DNA from: an uncultured Clostridia bacterium
GTDB taxonomy: Bacteria; Bacillota; Clostridia; Oscillospirales; Oscillospiraceae
Length of the DNA stretch: 64,000 nucleotides
Direction of reading: 5' to 3'
Assembly: GCA_945873695.1 (NCBI GenBank)
Contig: CAMCDX010000001.1
Span: 1 to 64,000 of the forward strand
In this document: in pieces, positions 1 to 9,442 of the stretch
How positions within the stretch are numbered: the stretch's first letter is position 1
Layout: every line of letters begins with the position of its first letter
The notes under the pieces: model-generated
The model's database searches: none
Seen by the model: the letters and a program-made list of their open reading frames with translations, nothing else
What the model was told of the DNA's origin: nothing
Translations under genes and position numbers: made by a program

Positions 1-138
1 CTTGCGAGCGTCACGGCAGGCCTTGCAGCGCTGGGGCTCGTTCTGGAAGCCGCGCTCCGCGTAGAACTCCTGCTCACCGGCGGTGAACACGAATTCCTGA
101 CCGCACTCTTTGCACACTAAAGTCTTGTCTTCGTACAT
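1..138 (-). CDS. zinc-ribbon domain protein (partial, runs off window edge)
   Basis: Reverse translation MYEDKTLVCKECGQEFVFTAGEQEFYAERGFQNEPQRCKACR with CxxC...CxxC. Confidence 0.75.
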   Translation of the reverse strand, partial: MYEDKTLVCKECGQEFVFTAGEQEFYAERGFQNEPQRCKACRDARK

Positions 139-176
139 GATTTTACCCTCTCTTTGAAAAGAAAAATATATTGCGT

Positions 177-818
177 TCAGCGTTTGCTGAGTTCGCCGGA
201 AAGTAACTGCTGCGCGACCTTGCGCCGGATGCGCTGCACAGCGTTGTCCACGGACTTTGGGGGCTTGCCTACCGTCTCGGCAATTTCCCTGCATGAAAGA
301 CCGTCTAAATAGTACCCCAAAATCTTCGCTTCAAATTCGGACAACTGTTTCCGGACACCGGATAAGAGGGCCGCTGTGTGCTCCCTGTCGATCAGGAACT
401 CCTCAGGGTTGCGCTGGGCCAGATTATTCGTGCCAGAGGTGTAGGAATTGCTGTCAAAGAATGGCGTATCCAAAGGGACCGACTGATTAAGGGGGGCGTG
501 CTTATCCCGCGCCGCGGCGCGGAGGACGGAATACAGCCGGTTTCGTATGCAGATCTCCGCGAAAGTCCGAAAAGACGCCTCCTTGGCGCTGTCATATTCC
601 CGGACCGCGTGGATGAGGCCCACCATGCCTTCCTGGGTCAGGTCCTCACTGTCGCCCCCCGCCAGAAAGAAGGGACGGGCGCAGGTGCGGACCATCCGGT
701 TATACCGGGTGACCAGGACCTCCTCCGCCTGCCGGACGCCGCCGGCGGCCAAGGCGCAGAGCGCTTCATCGCTCTGGGTATCCAGGTCGGTCATCGTGTG
801 CTCATAGGAATTGTACAT
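177..818 (-). CDS. sigH: RNA polymerase sporulation sigma factor SigH-like
   Basis: GGDSEDLTQEGMVGLIHAVREYD, region 2/4 sigma-70 motifs, C-terminal HTH. Confidence 0.85.
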   Translation of the reverse strand: MYNSYEHTMTDLDTQSDEALCALAAGGVRQAEEVLVTRYNRMVRTCARPFFLAGGDSEDLTQEGMVGLIHAVREYDSAKEASFRTFAEICIRNRLYSVLRAAARDKHAPLNQSVPLDTPFFDSNSYTSGTNNLAQRNPEEFLIDREHTAALLSGVRKQLSEFEAKILGYYLDGLSCREIAETVGKPPKSVDNAVQRIRRKVAQQLLSGELSKR

Positions 819-883
819 AGGCTATTATACCTGTCTTGTCTGTGAAATGTCAAGCAAATTATCAAAAATTCCTTCGGTCTGGC

Positions 884-2239
884 TTAAAATTTTAGTGATT
901 TTATAAAATTCACCAGCCGTTGGGCCACGTCGGAAGCGGTCTCGGTGGTCTTGGCCTCCACCATGACCCGGATCAGGGCCTCGGTCCCGGAGGCACGGAC
1001 CAGAACCCGGCCGGCGCCCGCCAGGGCGTCCTCCTCCCTCTTCACGGCCTCCGCCAGCTCCGGCGAGGCCATGATTTTCTCCTTCACGCCGCCGCTGTGG
1101 GGCACCTCCACGTTGATGAGGACCTGGGGATAGGAGGCGCAGACGGAGGCCAGCTCGCTGGCCTTCTTCCCGGACCGGGCCAGCACCTGGAGGAACTGGA
1201 GGGCCGTCACCTCGCCGTCGCCGGTGGTCTCCAGGGCGGTGAAGATGGTGTGGCCGGACTGTTCACCGCCGATGCGGTAATCGTGGCGGAGCATCTCCTC
1301 CAGCACATTCCGGTCGCCCACGGCGGTGCACACCAGGTCGATGCCGTTGTTGCGGCAGAACTCGTGGAGGCCCAGATTGCTCATGACCGTGGCCACGATG
1401 GTGTTGCCGTTCAGCTCACCCCGGCGCTTCATATCCGTGGCGCAGACGGCCATCACCTTGTCGCCGTCGATGGTGTTTCCCGTCTCGTCCACCAGCAGGC
1501 ACCGGTCCGCGTCGCCGTCAAAGGCCACACCGATATCGTAGCCGCCCCGTACCACCGCGTCCGCCAGACTTTCCAGATGGGTGGAACCGCAGCGGTTATT
1601 GATGTTGACGCCGTCGGGGTCCTTGTGGATGAAGTCGGTATGGGCCTTGAACCGGCCGAACAGCTCCGGCGCGGTGGCGCTGGCGGCGCCGTTGGCGCAG
1701 TCCACCAGAATGTGGAGCCCCGCCAGGTCGCTCTCGATGGTGGAGGCCACGAAGTCAATATAGTCCCGCTTCAGCTGGCGCATGCCGTGGTGGCGGCAGC
1801 CGATCTCCCCCCGGGTGCGGAGCTTCATAGGGGTGTCAGAGAGGATCTTCTCCTCGATGCGCTCCTCCACCTCGTCGCTGAGCTTGTAGCCCTGGCCGCT
1901 GAAGACCTTGATGCCGTTGTGCTCGTAGGGGTTGTGGCTGGCGGAGAGGACGATGCCCGCGTCCGCCTTCTCCTGGCGGCTGAGATACGCCACGGCGGGG
2001 GTCGGGATGGTGCCCACCGGCTTCACATCGCCGCCCACGGAGCAGATGCCCGCCATGATGGCGGACTCCAGCATGTCGGAGGAAATGCGGGTGTCCTTGC
2101 CGATGACCACGGTGGGACGGCTTCCCTTCTCCTCCATCAGCACGGTGGCCACGGCCTGGCCCACGCGGAAGGCCATATCGGCGGTGAGGTTTTCGCCGAC
2201 GACGCCGCGAATGCCGTCGGTACCGAACAATTTACCCAT
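884..2239 (-). CDS. glmM: phosphoglucosamine mutase
   Basis: MGKLFGTDGIRGVVGE; SASHNP active-site motif; DGDADR. Confidence 0.97.
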   Translation of the reverse strand: MGKLFGTDGIRGVVGENLTADMAFRVGQAVATVLMEEKGSRPTVVIGKDTRISSDMLESAIMAGICSVGGDVKPVGTIPTPAVAYLSRQEKADAGIVLSASHNPYEHNGIKVFSGQGYKLSDEVEERIEEKILSDTPMKLRTRGEIGCRHHGMRQLKRDYIDFVASTIESDLAGLHILVDCANGAASATAPELFGRFKAHTDFIHKDPDGVNINNRCGSTHLESLADAVVRGGYDIGVAFDGDADRCLLVDETGNTIDGDKVMAVCATDMKRRGELNGNTIVATVMSNLGLHEFCRNNGIDLVCTAVGDRNVLEEMLRHDYRIGGEQSGHTIFTALETTGDGEVTALQFLQVLARSGKKASELASVCASYPQVLINVEVPHSGGVKEKIMASPELAEAVKREEDALAGAGRVLVRASGTEALIRVMVEAKTTETASDVAQRLVNFIKSLKF

Positions 2240-2299
2240 AGTACTGGTTCCCTTCTTGATTGTTGATTCAACGCGCCGTGAAAGGGCGCTGGCGGTAAT

Positions 2300-3361
2300 T
2301 TAAAGTGTCAGCTGCTCCATGGCGTTCTCCGGCATGGCGCCGCCGGGGATGGCCCGGTGGAGATGCTGGTAGGCCTTCTGGGTGACGCACCGGCCCCGGG
2401 GCGTCCGGGTCAGGAAGCCCAGCTGCATCAGGTAGGGCTCGTAGACGTCCTCCAGAGTCACCGCTTCCTCGCCGATGGTGGCCGCCAGGGTTTCCAGGCC
2501 CACGGGACCGCCGTTGTAGTTGTCGATGATGGCTCCCAGCATCCGCAGGTCCACCGGGTCCAGCCCTAAGTAGTCGATCTCCAGGGCGCACAACGCCTGG
2601 TCCGCCACCTCTTTCGTGATAACGCCGTCGGCCTTCACCTGGGCGAAGTCCCGGACACGGCGCAGCATCCGGTTGGCGATTCTCGGCGTGCCCCGGCTGC
2701 GGCGGGCGATCTCGTAGGCGCCCTCTGGGACGATGTCCACGTTCAGGATGCCGGCGCTTCTCGTCACGATCTTCGCCAGCTCCTCCGGGGTGTAGAGCTC
2801 CAGCCGCAGGGTGACACCGAAGCGGTCCCGGAGGGGTGCGGACAGCTGGCCCGCCCGGGTGGTGGCGCCGATGAGGGTGAATTTGGGCAGGTCCAGCCGG
2901 ATGGAGTTGGCGCTGGGGCCCTTGCCCACGATGATGTCCAGGGCGTAGTCCTCCATGGCGGGATACAAAATCTCCTCCACGGAGCGGTTCAGCCGGTGGA
3001 TCTCATCCACGAACAGGATGTCCCCCTCGTTCAGGTTGGTCAGCAGCGCCGCCAGGTCGCCGGGCTTCTCAATGGCGGGGCCGGAGGTGATGCGGATGCC
3101 CGCCCCCATCTCCTGGGCGATGATGCCCGCCAGGGTGGTTTTGCCCAGGCCCGGAGGGCCGTGGAGCAGCACGTGGTCCAGGGCTTCCTCCCGCTTGCGG
3201 GCGGCCTGGATGAAGATGGCCAGGTTGTCCTTGGCCTTTTCCTGGCCGATGTACTCCGTCAGGGTCTTGGGCCGCAAAGAGCTCTCCTGGGCGTCCTCCG
3301 CCAGGAAGGTCTTGGCCACAATGGGCTCCTCATAAATATCGTTTCCAAAGTCGATGCTCAA
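2300..3361 (-). CDS. ruvB: Holliday junction DNA helicase RuvB
   Basis: [24 protein letters not shown] Walker A, RuvBL C-terminal domain. Confidence 0.97.
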   Translation of the reverse strand: MSIDFGNDIYEEPIVAKTFLAEDAQESSLRPKTLTEYIGQEKAKDNLAIFIQAARKREEALDHVLLHGPPGLGKTTLAGIIAQEMGAGIRITSGPAIEKPGDLAALLTNLNEGDILFVDEIHRLNRSVEEILYPAMEDYALDIIVGKGPSANSIRLDLPKFTLIGATTRAGQLSAPLRDRFGVTLRLELYTPEELAKIVTRSAGILNVDIVPEGAYEIARRSRGTPRIANRMLRRVRDFAQVKADGVITKEVADQALCALEIDYLGLDPVDLRMLGAIIDNYNGGPVGLETLAATIGEEAVTLEDVYEPYLMQLGFLTRTPRGRCVTQKAYQHLHRAIPGGAMPENAMEQLTL

Positions 3362-3403
3362 AATGTCACTTCCCTTTTGGGGTGTATTCGGCCGGCGGCG
3401 TTG

Positions 3404-4009
3404 TTACTTCACCATTTTCTTCAAGCTCTGGCGGATGATCTCCTCCAGGGGCAGGGTCTCCACGTCCACGCCCTTGAGGGCCATCTGGACCTCCTGGCTG
3501 GAGTAGCCCAGCACCGCCAGAGCCTGGGCAGCTTCTGTTGCCTTGCTGGCGAACAGCGGCGCCGCCGGGACGCCCTTGCCGCCGGAGAAGTCCAGTCCTC
3601 CCGCGGTTTCCCGGGCCATTTTGTCCTTCAGCTCCAGAATGATGCGCTGGGCGATCTTCTTGCCGATGCCCGGCGCCGCCGTCAGGGCCTTGGCGTCCTC
3701 CGTGACCACGGCCATGGCCAGGGCCTCCGGGGTGGCGGCGGACAGAATGGCCAGAGCCGCCTTGGGTCCCACGCCGCTGACGCCAATCAGCATCCGAAAG
3801 CTGTTCAGCTCGTTTTGAGTAGCAAAGCCGTATAGCTCGAAGATGCCCTCCCCTACGTTCAGATGGGTATACAACTTCCCCCGCTGGCCCTTTTTCAGGG
3901 CCGCCAGGGTGTTGTTGGTGGTTTTGCAGGCGTAGCCCACCCCGCCGCAGTCGATGACCGCCAGACCGGGTAAAATCTCCGCCACGGTGCCGTCCAGATA
4001 GTAAAACAT
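3404..4009 (-). CDS. ruvA: Holliday junction DNA helicase RuvA
   Basis: MFYYLDGTVAEI, HhH motifs GVSGVGPKAALAIL and APGIGKKIAQRI. Confidence 0.96.
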   Translation of the reverse strand: MFYYLDGTVAEILPGLAVIDCGGVGYACKTTNNTLAALKKGQRGKLYTHLNVGEGIFELYGFATQNELNSFRMLIGVSGVGPKAALAILSAATPEALAMAVVTEDAKALTAAPGIGKKIAQRIILELKDKMARETAGGLDFSGGKGVPAAPLFASKATEAAQALAVLGYSSQEVQMALKGVDVETLPLEEIIRQSLKKMVK

Positions 4010-4019
4010 CTCTTTCTCC

Positions 4020-4529
4020 TTAAACCGTCTCTTTCACGTCTCCCGCCTGGGGCAGCCGTGAAGTAAAACTCCTTGCATGGCACAAGGCCAGCGCCAGCGC
4101 GTCCGCCGCGTCGTCCGGCCGGGGGACGCTTTTCAGCTTTAAAAGCCGCTTCGTCATGTCCATGACCTGACGCTTCTCCGCCTTGCCGTAGCCCGTCACC
4201 GCCAGCTTCACCTGGGAGGGCGTGTACTCGTACAAAGGGATTCCGCACTTCTCGGCGGCGTACAGGATGACGCCCCGGCCATGGGCCACGGCAATGCCGG
4301 TGGTGATGTTGGTGTTGAAGAACAGCTCCTCAATGGAGATGACATCCGGCTTCAGCTGGCCGATCAGGTCCTCCATGTCCGTACCGATCTGATACAGCCG
4401 CCGGCTCAGGGGCAGCCCCGCCGGAGTGGTGATGGCTCCGTAGGTCACCATATGGACTTGTGCCCGCTCCGCCTCCACCAGGCCGAAGCCGATGGTGGCG
4501 AAGCCCGGGTCGATGCCTAAGATGCGCAT
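4020..4529 (-). CDS. ruvC: crossover junction endodeoxyribonuclease RuvC
   Basis: MRILGIDPGFATIGFG; start trimmed from ORF track start 4589. Confidence 0.95.
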   Translation of the reverse strand: MRILGIDPGFATIGFGLVEAERAQVHMVTYGAITTPAGLPLSRRLYQIGTDMEDLIGQLKPDVISIEELFFNTNITTGIAVAHGRGVILYAAEKCGIPLYEYTPSQVKLAVTGYGKAEKRQVMDMTKRLLKLKSVPRPDDAADALALALCHARSFTSRLPQAGDVKETV

Positions 4530-4625
4530 GGGCCTCTCCTTCCAGCTTACATTCTGTAATAGTATAGCAAATCCGGCGGCGATGCGCAACCAGAAAAAAG
4601 AGCGCCCGCCGGGCGCTCTCCTCGC

Positions 4626-5993
4626 TTATTTGATGGGAATGGTGATGGGAGTGATCTCGGTGGTGGTACGGGAATAGGTAGGCTGCAGCCAGACCACGTC
4701 CTCCTGATAGTCCGGCAGGGGCAGCATCTCCTCAAAGTACCCACTGCCGTCGGTGGTGGTGCCCCGGCGGTTGGCTTCGTACTGGTTCCCCTCCTCGTCA
4801 TAGAAGGTGGAGTACCAGACCTGGTGGGTGTGATTCTCCTTCCGCTGCTTCACCCGGAAGGTCAGAACCCAGCCGCCGTCTCGCTTTTCGGCGCTTTGGA
4901 AGATGACGCCCTCCGGCAGCCGCTCCGCCGTCCGGTGCGCCAAGTCCACCCGGACCCGCTCCAAGTCCTTGTCCAGCCACTCCGCCCCGGTGACGTGGAG
5001 GGTCAGGTGCTGGCTGTCCGCAAAATAGGGGCTTTCCAGCCGGAAGGAAACATTGGCCGGGGAGTCCGGGTCACCGCTGGCGGAGACGCCGTTGGAGATG
5101 GGCTTGAACCGCTCTCCGTCCTCGTTCTCCAGATAGAACTCCAGCCCCTTCAGCCAGGCGGTATTTGCCGGATCGTCGGACACGTTCACCCGCACGTGGG
5201 TGGGATAGACCTCCACCTCCGTCACCGTCAGGGACTGGCCGTCCAGCGTAAAGGTCTGGTTCACCGGGACGATCTCGCCCTTGGCAGTGAACTGGGGATC
5301 AAACTCCAAGGTAAAGGTGAATTCCGCCAGATAGTCCGGCTTCTCCTCTTCCACCGGCTCCAGCATCTCGTCCTCATAGGATGTGGTGGATGCTTCGGGA
5401 GCCGCCGACCGGTCCGGCTCCACATAGGTGGTGACGCCGAAGGTCATGGTGAAGCTGTCGGGAACATTGCCCTCGCCGTAGTCCAGGGTAACGTTCAGCA
5501 GGGTCCCCGGAGGCTGATTCCAGTCACAGCCAATGGTGGAGCAGACCTGTTCCGGCTCGTAACGGGGCATCTCGGCTGTCAGGTTGTCGTAGCCGTCGGC
5601 GCTCAGGGTGAAGAAGATGTTCAGCTGCTTCTGGTCCACAATGACGTATTCGATGGTGGCGGTAATGCCGTTCACCGTCTGGCTCTGTCCCATAGGCTGG
5701 ACATACTCGTTTTCCACAGCGGCGGACAGGCTGGGGGACCAGGCCACGGCCTTGGCCAGCTCTCGCAGCACCGGGATATTCCCGCAGGCCCTGGCGAAGG
5801 GCACAGACAGGTTCACCAGCAGGACGAAACCGGCGAAGCAGGCCGCCAGCCCGGTGGCGGAGAGGCCGAAAGCACGTCGTTTCCTCCGTGAAGCTCTTTC
5901 CCTTGCCAGTGCTTTTTGCACAGTTCCTTCCAGTTCCACCGGGGTATGCTCCAGCTCTGTCAGCAGAGCCTGGTATTCCTCGTTCCGGGTCAT
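4626..5993 (-). CDS. DUF4179-like membrane protein, probable anti-sigma partner
   Basis: Single N-terminal TM after a charged cytoplasmic segment; start overlaps the stop of the upstream sigma gene. Confidence 0.65.
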   Translation of the reverse strand: MTRNEEYQALLTELEHTPVELEGTVQKALARERASRRKRRAFGLSATGLAACFAGFVLLVNLSVPFARACGNIPVLRELAKAVAWSPSLSAAVENEYVQPMGQSQTVNGITATIEYVIVDQKQLNIFFTLSADGYDNLTAEMPRYEPEQVCSTIGCDWNQPPGTLLNVTLDYGEGNVPDSFTMTFGVTTYVEPDRSAAPEASTTSYEDEMLEPVEEEKPDYLAEFTFTLEFDPQFTAKGEIVPVNQTFTLDGQSLTVTEVEVYPTHVRVNVSDDPANTAWLKGLEFYLENEDGERFKPISNGVSASGDPDSPANVSFRLESPYFADSQHLTLHVTGAEWLDKDLERVRVDLAHRTAERLPEGVIFQSAEKRDGGWVLTFRVKQRKENHTHQVWYSTFYDEEGNQYEANRRGTTTDGSGYFEEMLPLPDYQEDVVWLQPTYSRTTTEITPITIPIK

Positions 5994-6463
5994 GCGTCTC
6001 CCTCCTCTCCCAATTCCAGCCTCAGCAGGGCCAGGGCCTTTCTCTGCCGGGTGGCCACGGTGCCCTGGGGGATCCCCAGGGCCTGGGCGGTCTCCGCTTG
6101 GGTGTACCCGGCGAAGAACCGCAGGATGATGACTGTCCTCAGGTCCTCCGGCAAACGGCGGATGGCCTCCTTCAGCGGCAGCTGGTCATAAGTATCCGGC
6201 CCGGCGGTATCGGGAAGGGCCTCCTCCCCGGCGAACCGCTTCCGGCGGCGGAGCTCCCTGTGGCAGGTATTGATGAGGATGCGGGTGAGCCACGTCTCAA
6301 AAAACTCCGGCTGGCGCAGCTTCCTCAGCGCCCGCAGGGCCTGGTACACCGCCTCGTCCACCGCCTCCAGGGCATCGGCCTCACTGCCCAGGTACAGCCA
6401 GGCGGTGCGGTACAGCCGATCCCGGAGAGCCTCCGTCCGGGCGGCGAATTCCGTTTTGTCCAT
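5990..6463 (-). CDS. sigma-70 family (ECF-type) RNA polymerase sigma factor
   Basis: LPEDLRTVIILRFFAGYTQAETAQALGIPQGTVATRQRKAL region 4. Confidence 0.88.
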   Translation of the reverse strand: MDKTEFAARTEALRDRLYRTAWLYLGSEADALEAVDEAVYQALRALRKLRQPEFFETWLTRILINTCHRELRRRKRFAGEEALPDTAGPDTYDQLPLKEAIRRLPEDLRTVIILRFFAGYTQAETAQALGIPQGTVATRQRKALALLRLELGEEGDA

Positions 6464-6572
6464 CGGGTCACCCCCTCTTTCTGCCTGTTAGAGTTTCCGG
6501 CATCCGTTTTTGTTTTTGAAAGGGAACACTTTTTTACAAAAAATCAGCACGGCTCTCGCCGTGCTGACCGAT

Positions 6573-7457
6573 TCACGCTCTTGGGTGGGCCTTCTGATAC
6601 ACGTCCTTCAGCTGCCGCTTCACCACATGGGTGTAGATCTGGGTGGAGGAGATATCCGCGTGACCCAGCATCTCCTGGATGGAGCGGAGGTCCGCGCCGT
6701 TTTCCAGCAGGTGGACGGCGAAGGAGTGGCGCAGGGTGTGAGGGGTGATGTCCTTCTCAATGCCCGCCTTCTCCTGGTAGTACTTGATGATCTTCCAGAA
6801 GCCCTGACGGCTCATCCGCTCACCGTTCATGTTGACGAACAGGGCCGTCTCCTCGCTGTCGGCAATGAGCTGGGGGCGGATATCCCGGACATAGTCCTGC
6901 AGCGCCTTGACAGCGGTGTGGTACAGGGGGATGATCCGCTCCTTGCCCTTGCTCTCGCATCGGATGAAGCCGGCGGCCAGGTTCAGATCGTCCAGGTCCA
7001 GGGAGATCAGCTCGCTGACCCGGATGCCGGTGGCGTACAGCAGTTCCAGCATGGCGTGGTCCCGGAAGCCCTTGGCGTCCACGCACTGGGGCTGGTCCAG
7101 AAACAGCTCCACTTCCTTGCTGGTCAAGATCTCCGGGTACTTCCGCTCCGCCTTGGCGGCGGTGATGCCCTTGGCGGGATTGACCTTCACCACGTCCCGG
7201 GAGAGCAGATAGTTATAAAAGGACTTCACCGAGGCCAGGAACCGGGTGACGGAGGCGGCGGACTTGCCGTGGCCCTGCATCCAGGCCATGTAGTCCCGCA
7301 CCATCTCCGGCTTGGCCCGTTTCAGGTCGCAGCCCTGGTGTTCCCGCAGGTAGTCGGAAAACTGGGTCACGTCCCGCAGGTAGGAGCTGATGGTATTCTG
7401 GGAGGCGTGCTTCTCCCCGGCAAGATAGGCGCCGTATTCCGCGATATAGTCGACCAG
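6573..7457 (-). CDS. xerD: tyrosine recombinase XerD (start codon uncertain, possibly CTG at 7457)
   Basis: HTLRHSFAVHLLENGADLRSIQEMLGHADISSTQIYTHV; N-terminal reading frame continues upstream of the first Met at 7370 (LVDYIAEYGAYLAGEKHASQNTISSYLRDV). Confidence 0.9.
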   Translation of the reverse strand: MVDYIAEYGAYLAGEKHASQNTISSYLRDVTQFSDYLREHQGCDLKRAKPEMVRDYMAWMQGHGKSAASVTRFLASVKSFYNYLLSRDVVKVNPAKGITAAKAERKYPEILTSKEVELFLDQPQCVDAKGFRDHAMLELLYATGIRVSELISLDLDDLNLAAGFIRCESKGKERIIPLYHTAVKALQDYVRDIRPQLIADSEETALFVNMNGERMSRQGFWKIIKYYQEKAGIEKDITPHTLRHSFAVHLLENGADLRSIQEMLGHADISSTQIYTHVVKRQLKDVYQKAHPRA

Positions 7458-7481
7458 GGAAAGTCCCCCCCCTTCTGAAAA

Positions 7482-8108
7482 TCACAAGGTCAAATGCCCC
7501 AGCGCCAGGCGCAGCAACGCCGGCGGCAGAGCCAATTCCACACACACACCCGCCAGCAGCACGGCCCCGCACAAAGCGGCGCGGCGCCACCAGGCCCGGC
7601 CCGCCGGCGGAGGGCGCTGCCCTCTCCCAAAGGACACCGCCGCAAGGCCCGCGGCGAGCCCCCACCCGGGGACCGCCAGCAGGAAATAACATGGCAGCGT
7701 CACCAGACACCGCCAGCCAAGGACCGCCAGCGCCACCAGCAGCCCGTCCGCCCCGAAGGCCGCCGTGAAGCAGCAGACGGAGAAGGACAGGAAAAAGCCA
7801 AAGACCACCGTCAGGCAGGGCAGCAGCACCACCCCCACCGCCGAGAAACCCAGCAGAAACGCCAGCAGCGGATACCGGAAGTACAGCGCCAGCGCCGGAA
7901 GCACCGCGTCAGGGGAAGCCGTCCGCTCCAGCCGGACGTAATCCCGCAGATAAGCGCCCAACTGCTCCCCTACGTCCTCCGGCACCCGGCCCGCCAGGAC
8001 CTGTCCCAAAAAAACGCCGCCGGCGAAGCAGAGCGCCAGCAGCACCAGCCGCGGCAGGGACCCGGTCCCCGGCGCAGTCAGCGCGAACCCCTTCCGTCTC
8101 ATCAGCAT
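7482..8108 (-). CDS. spoIIM: stage II sporulation protein M-like membrane protein
   Basis: Multi-TM protein MLMRRKGFALTAPGT...; adjacent to xerD as in other Clostridia. Confidence 0.7.
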   Translation of the reverse strand: MLMRRKGFALTAPGTGSLPRLVLLALCFAGGVFLGQVLAGRVPEDVGEQLGAYLRDYVRLERTASPDAVLPALALYFRYPLLAFLLGFSAVGVVLLPCLTVVFGFFLSFSVCCFTAAFGADGLLVALAVLGWRCLVTLPCYFLLAVPGWGLAAGLAAVSFGRGQRPPPAGRAWWRRAALCGAVLLAGVCVELALPPALLRLALGHLTL

Positions 8109-8457
8109 CCTCACCTCGCCACAGCCTATGCGGCGGTGGGAGAGATTATGAGGAAAGAGGTAACGTAAACCTTGTACTTTTTTAATATAGTGCAAATTTC
8201 CTGATTTTTCAAGGAATTTACCGCAACTTCTCTTTTTTTGTAATTTATGACAAAATCTTATGTAAACCATATTATGTAAACTAATGAAACAAAGTTGCCG
8301 AAGGCCCTCAGCAACTTTTCCAAAAGGCCCACATCTGGTGGCCTTTCGCCGGGCGGCGCCCCACATCTGCCGCCGGGGCCTCCCTCCCCCATCGGCTCCG
8401 GCGGCGGAAGAACGGAGGCGGGAGAACCATGGAGACAGTACAATTTTTTGTGGATTT

Positions 8458-8889
8458 TCACGACTGGAGCCGTGCCCCCTTCCGGGGCCGCTTCCGCTTT
8501 CCACGCCGGCCCCTGCCGCCGGTCAGGCCAGCCAGCAGACCACCCGCCAGGGCGCACAGCAGCAGCACGCCGCCCCGGCCAGTCCAGGCCACCCCCTCCC
8601 AGCACAGCAGTCCCACCGCCGCCAGCACGGCGGCGAAGACGGCGGCGCAGGCGCAGGCCGCCGCCATCCGGCCCCAGGGCGATACGGCGGCACACCGCAG
8701 CGCTCCGGCCAGAGACGCGCACAGGCAGGCGGCTCCCAGCAGCGGGAAGGCCCCCGACTCCGGCATCGCCCCCTTCACCAGCAGCAGCGATTCCAGCAGC
8801 GCCCACAGCAGATACAGCCCCAGGGACAGTGCGGCGCCTCCCGTCAAAGCTCCCCAGGGCGACACCGCCCGCCTCTTTCCTTTTTCCAT
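8458..8889 (-). CDS. TIGR04086-like membrane protein
   Basis: ~143 aa, four hydrophobic segments, next to yajC. Confidence 0.55.
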   Translation of the reverse strand: MEKGKRRAVSPWGALTGGAALSLGLYLLWALLESLLLVKGAMPESGAFPLLGAACLCASLAGALRCAAVSPWGRMAAACACAAVFAAVLAAVGLLCWEGVAWTGRGGVLLLCALAGGLLAGLTGGRGRRGKRKRPRKGARLQS

Positions 8890-8936
8890 AAAAAAACCTC
8901 CCCCGTCACATGCTCTTGTGAGAGCATATGACCGGG
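8889..8936 (-). terminator. Rho-independent terminator downstream of yajC
   Basis: acctcccccgtcacatgctct/agagcatatgaccggggaggt inverted repeat, T-run on minus strand. Confidence 0.8.
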
Positions 8937-8957
8937 GAGGTCATGATTATGCGGAGA

Positions 8958-9353
8958 TCAGTCCTTCTTCTCCTCTTCGGGAGCGGGGATCTCGTCCACA
9001 GGCTCCTCAGGGGCAGTAGGCTCCTCGGGAACATCAGAGGACTCGGCATCCTTCTTCTTACCCTTCTTGCCCTTCTCCTCAGCGGGCTGCTCGCCGGTCT
9101 GGACGCCCACAGTGGACACAGCCCACTTGGTCAGCTCCATCCGAACACGGTCCTCGCTGGTCTCGATGATGATGGTGTCGCTGTTGACCATCACGATCTT
9201 ACCCACGATACCGCCGATGCTGGTGATGACATCGCCCTTCTTCAGACCGTCGCGCATCTCCTGAGCCTTCTTCTTCCGCTTGTTCTCGGGGCGGATCATC
9301 AAGAAGTACAGGATGACGAACATTAAGACGAGCATGAGAATGGAAGATTCCAT
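8958..9353 (-). CDS. yajC: preprotein translocase subunit YajC
   Basis: FLMIRPENKRKKKAQEMRDGLKKGDVITSIGGIVGKI. Confidence 0.95.
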   Translation of the reverse strand: MESSILMLVLMFVILYFLMIRPENKRKKKAQEMRDGLKKGDVITSIGGIVGKIVMVNSDTIIIETSEDRVRMELTKWAVSTVGVQTGEQPAEEKGKKGKKKDAESSDVPEEPTAPEEPVDEIPAPEEEKKD

Positions 9354-9442
9354 AAACGCTATTCTCCTTTTCTTCCGTAAAATCAGAATGTAACTATTAT
9401 ACCAAATACCACCGGTTTTGCAAGCCTTTTTTCCAGAGGCCG

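Noticed and set aside
920-2266. Long plus-strand ORFs antisense to housekeeping genes (for example 920..2266, 22801..24843, 40758..43940)
   Set aside because: Shadow ORFs of high-GC genes on the opposite strand; His/Gln/Leu-biased composition and no domains
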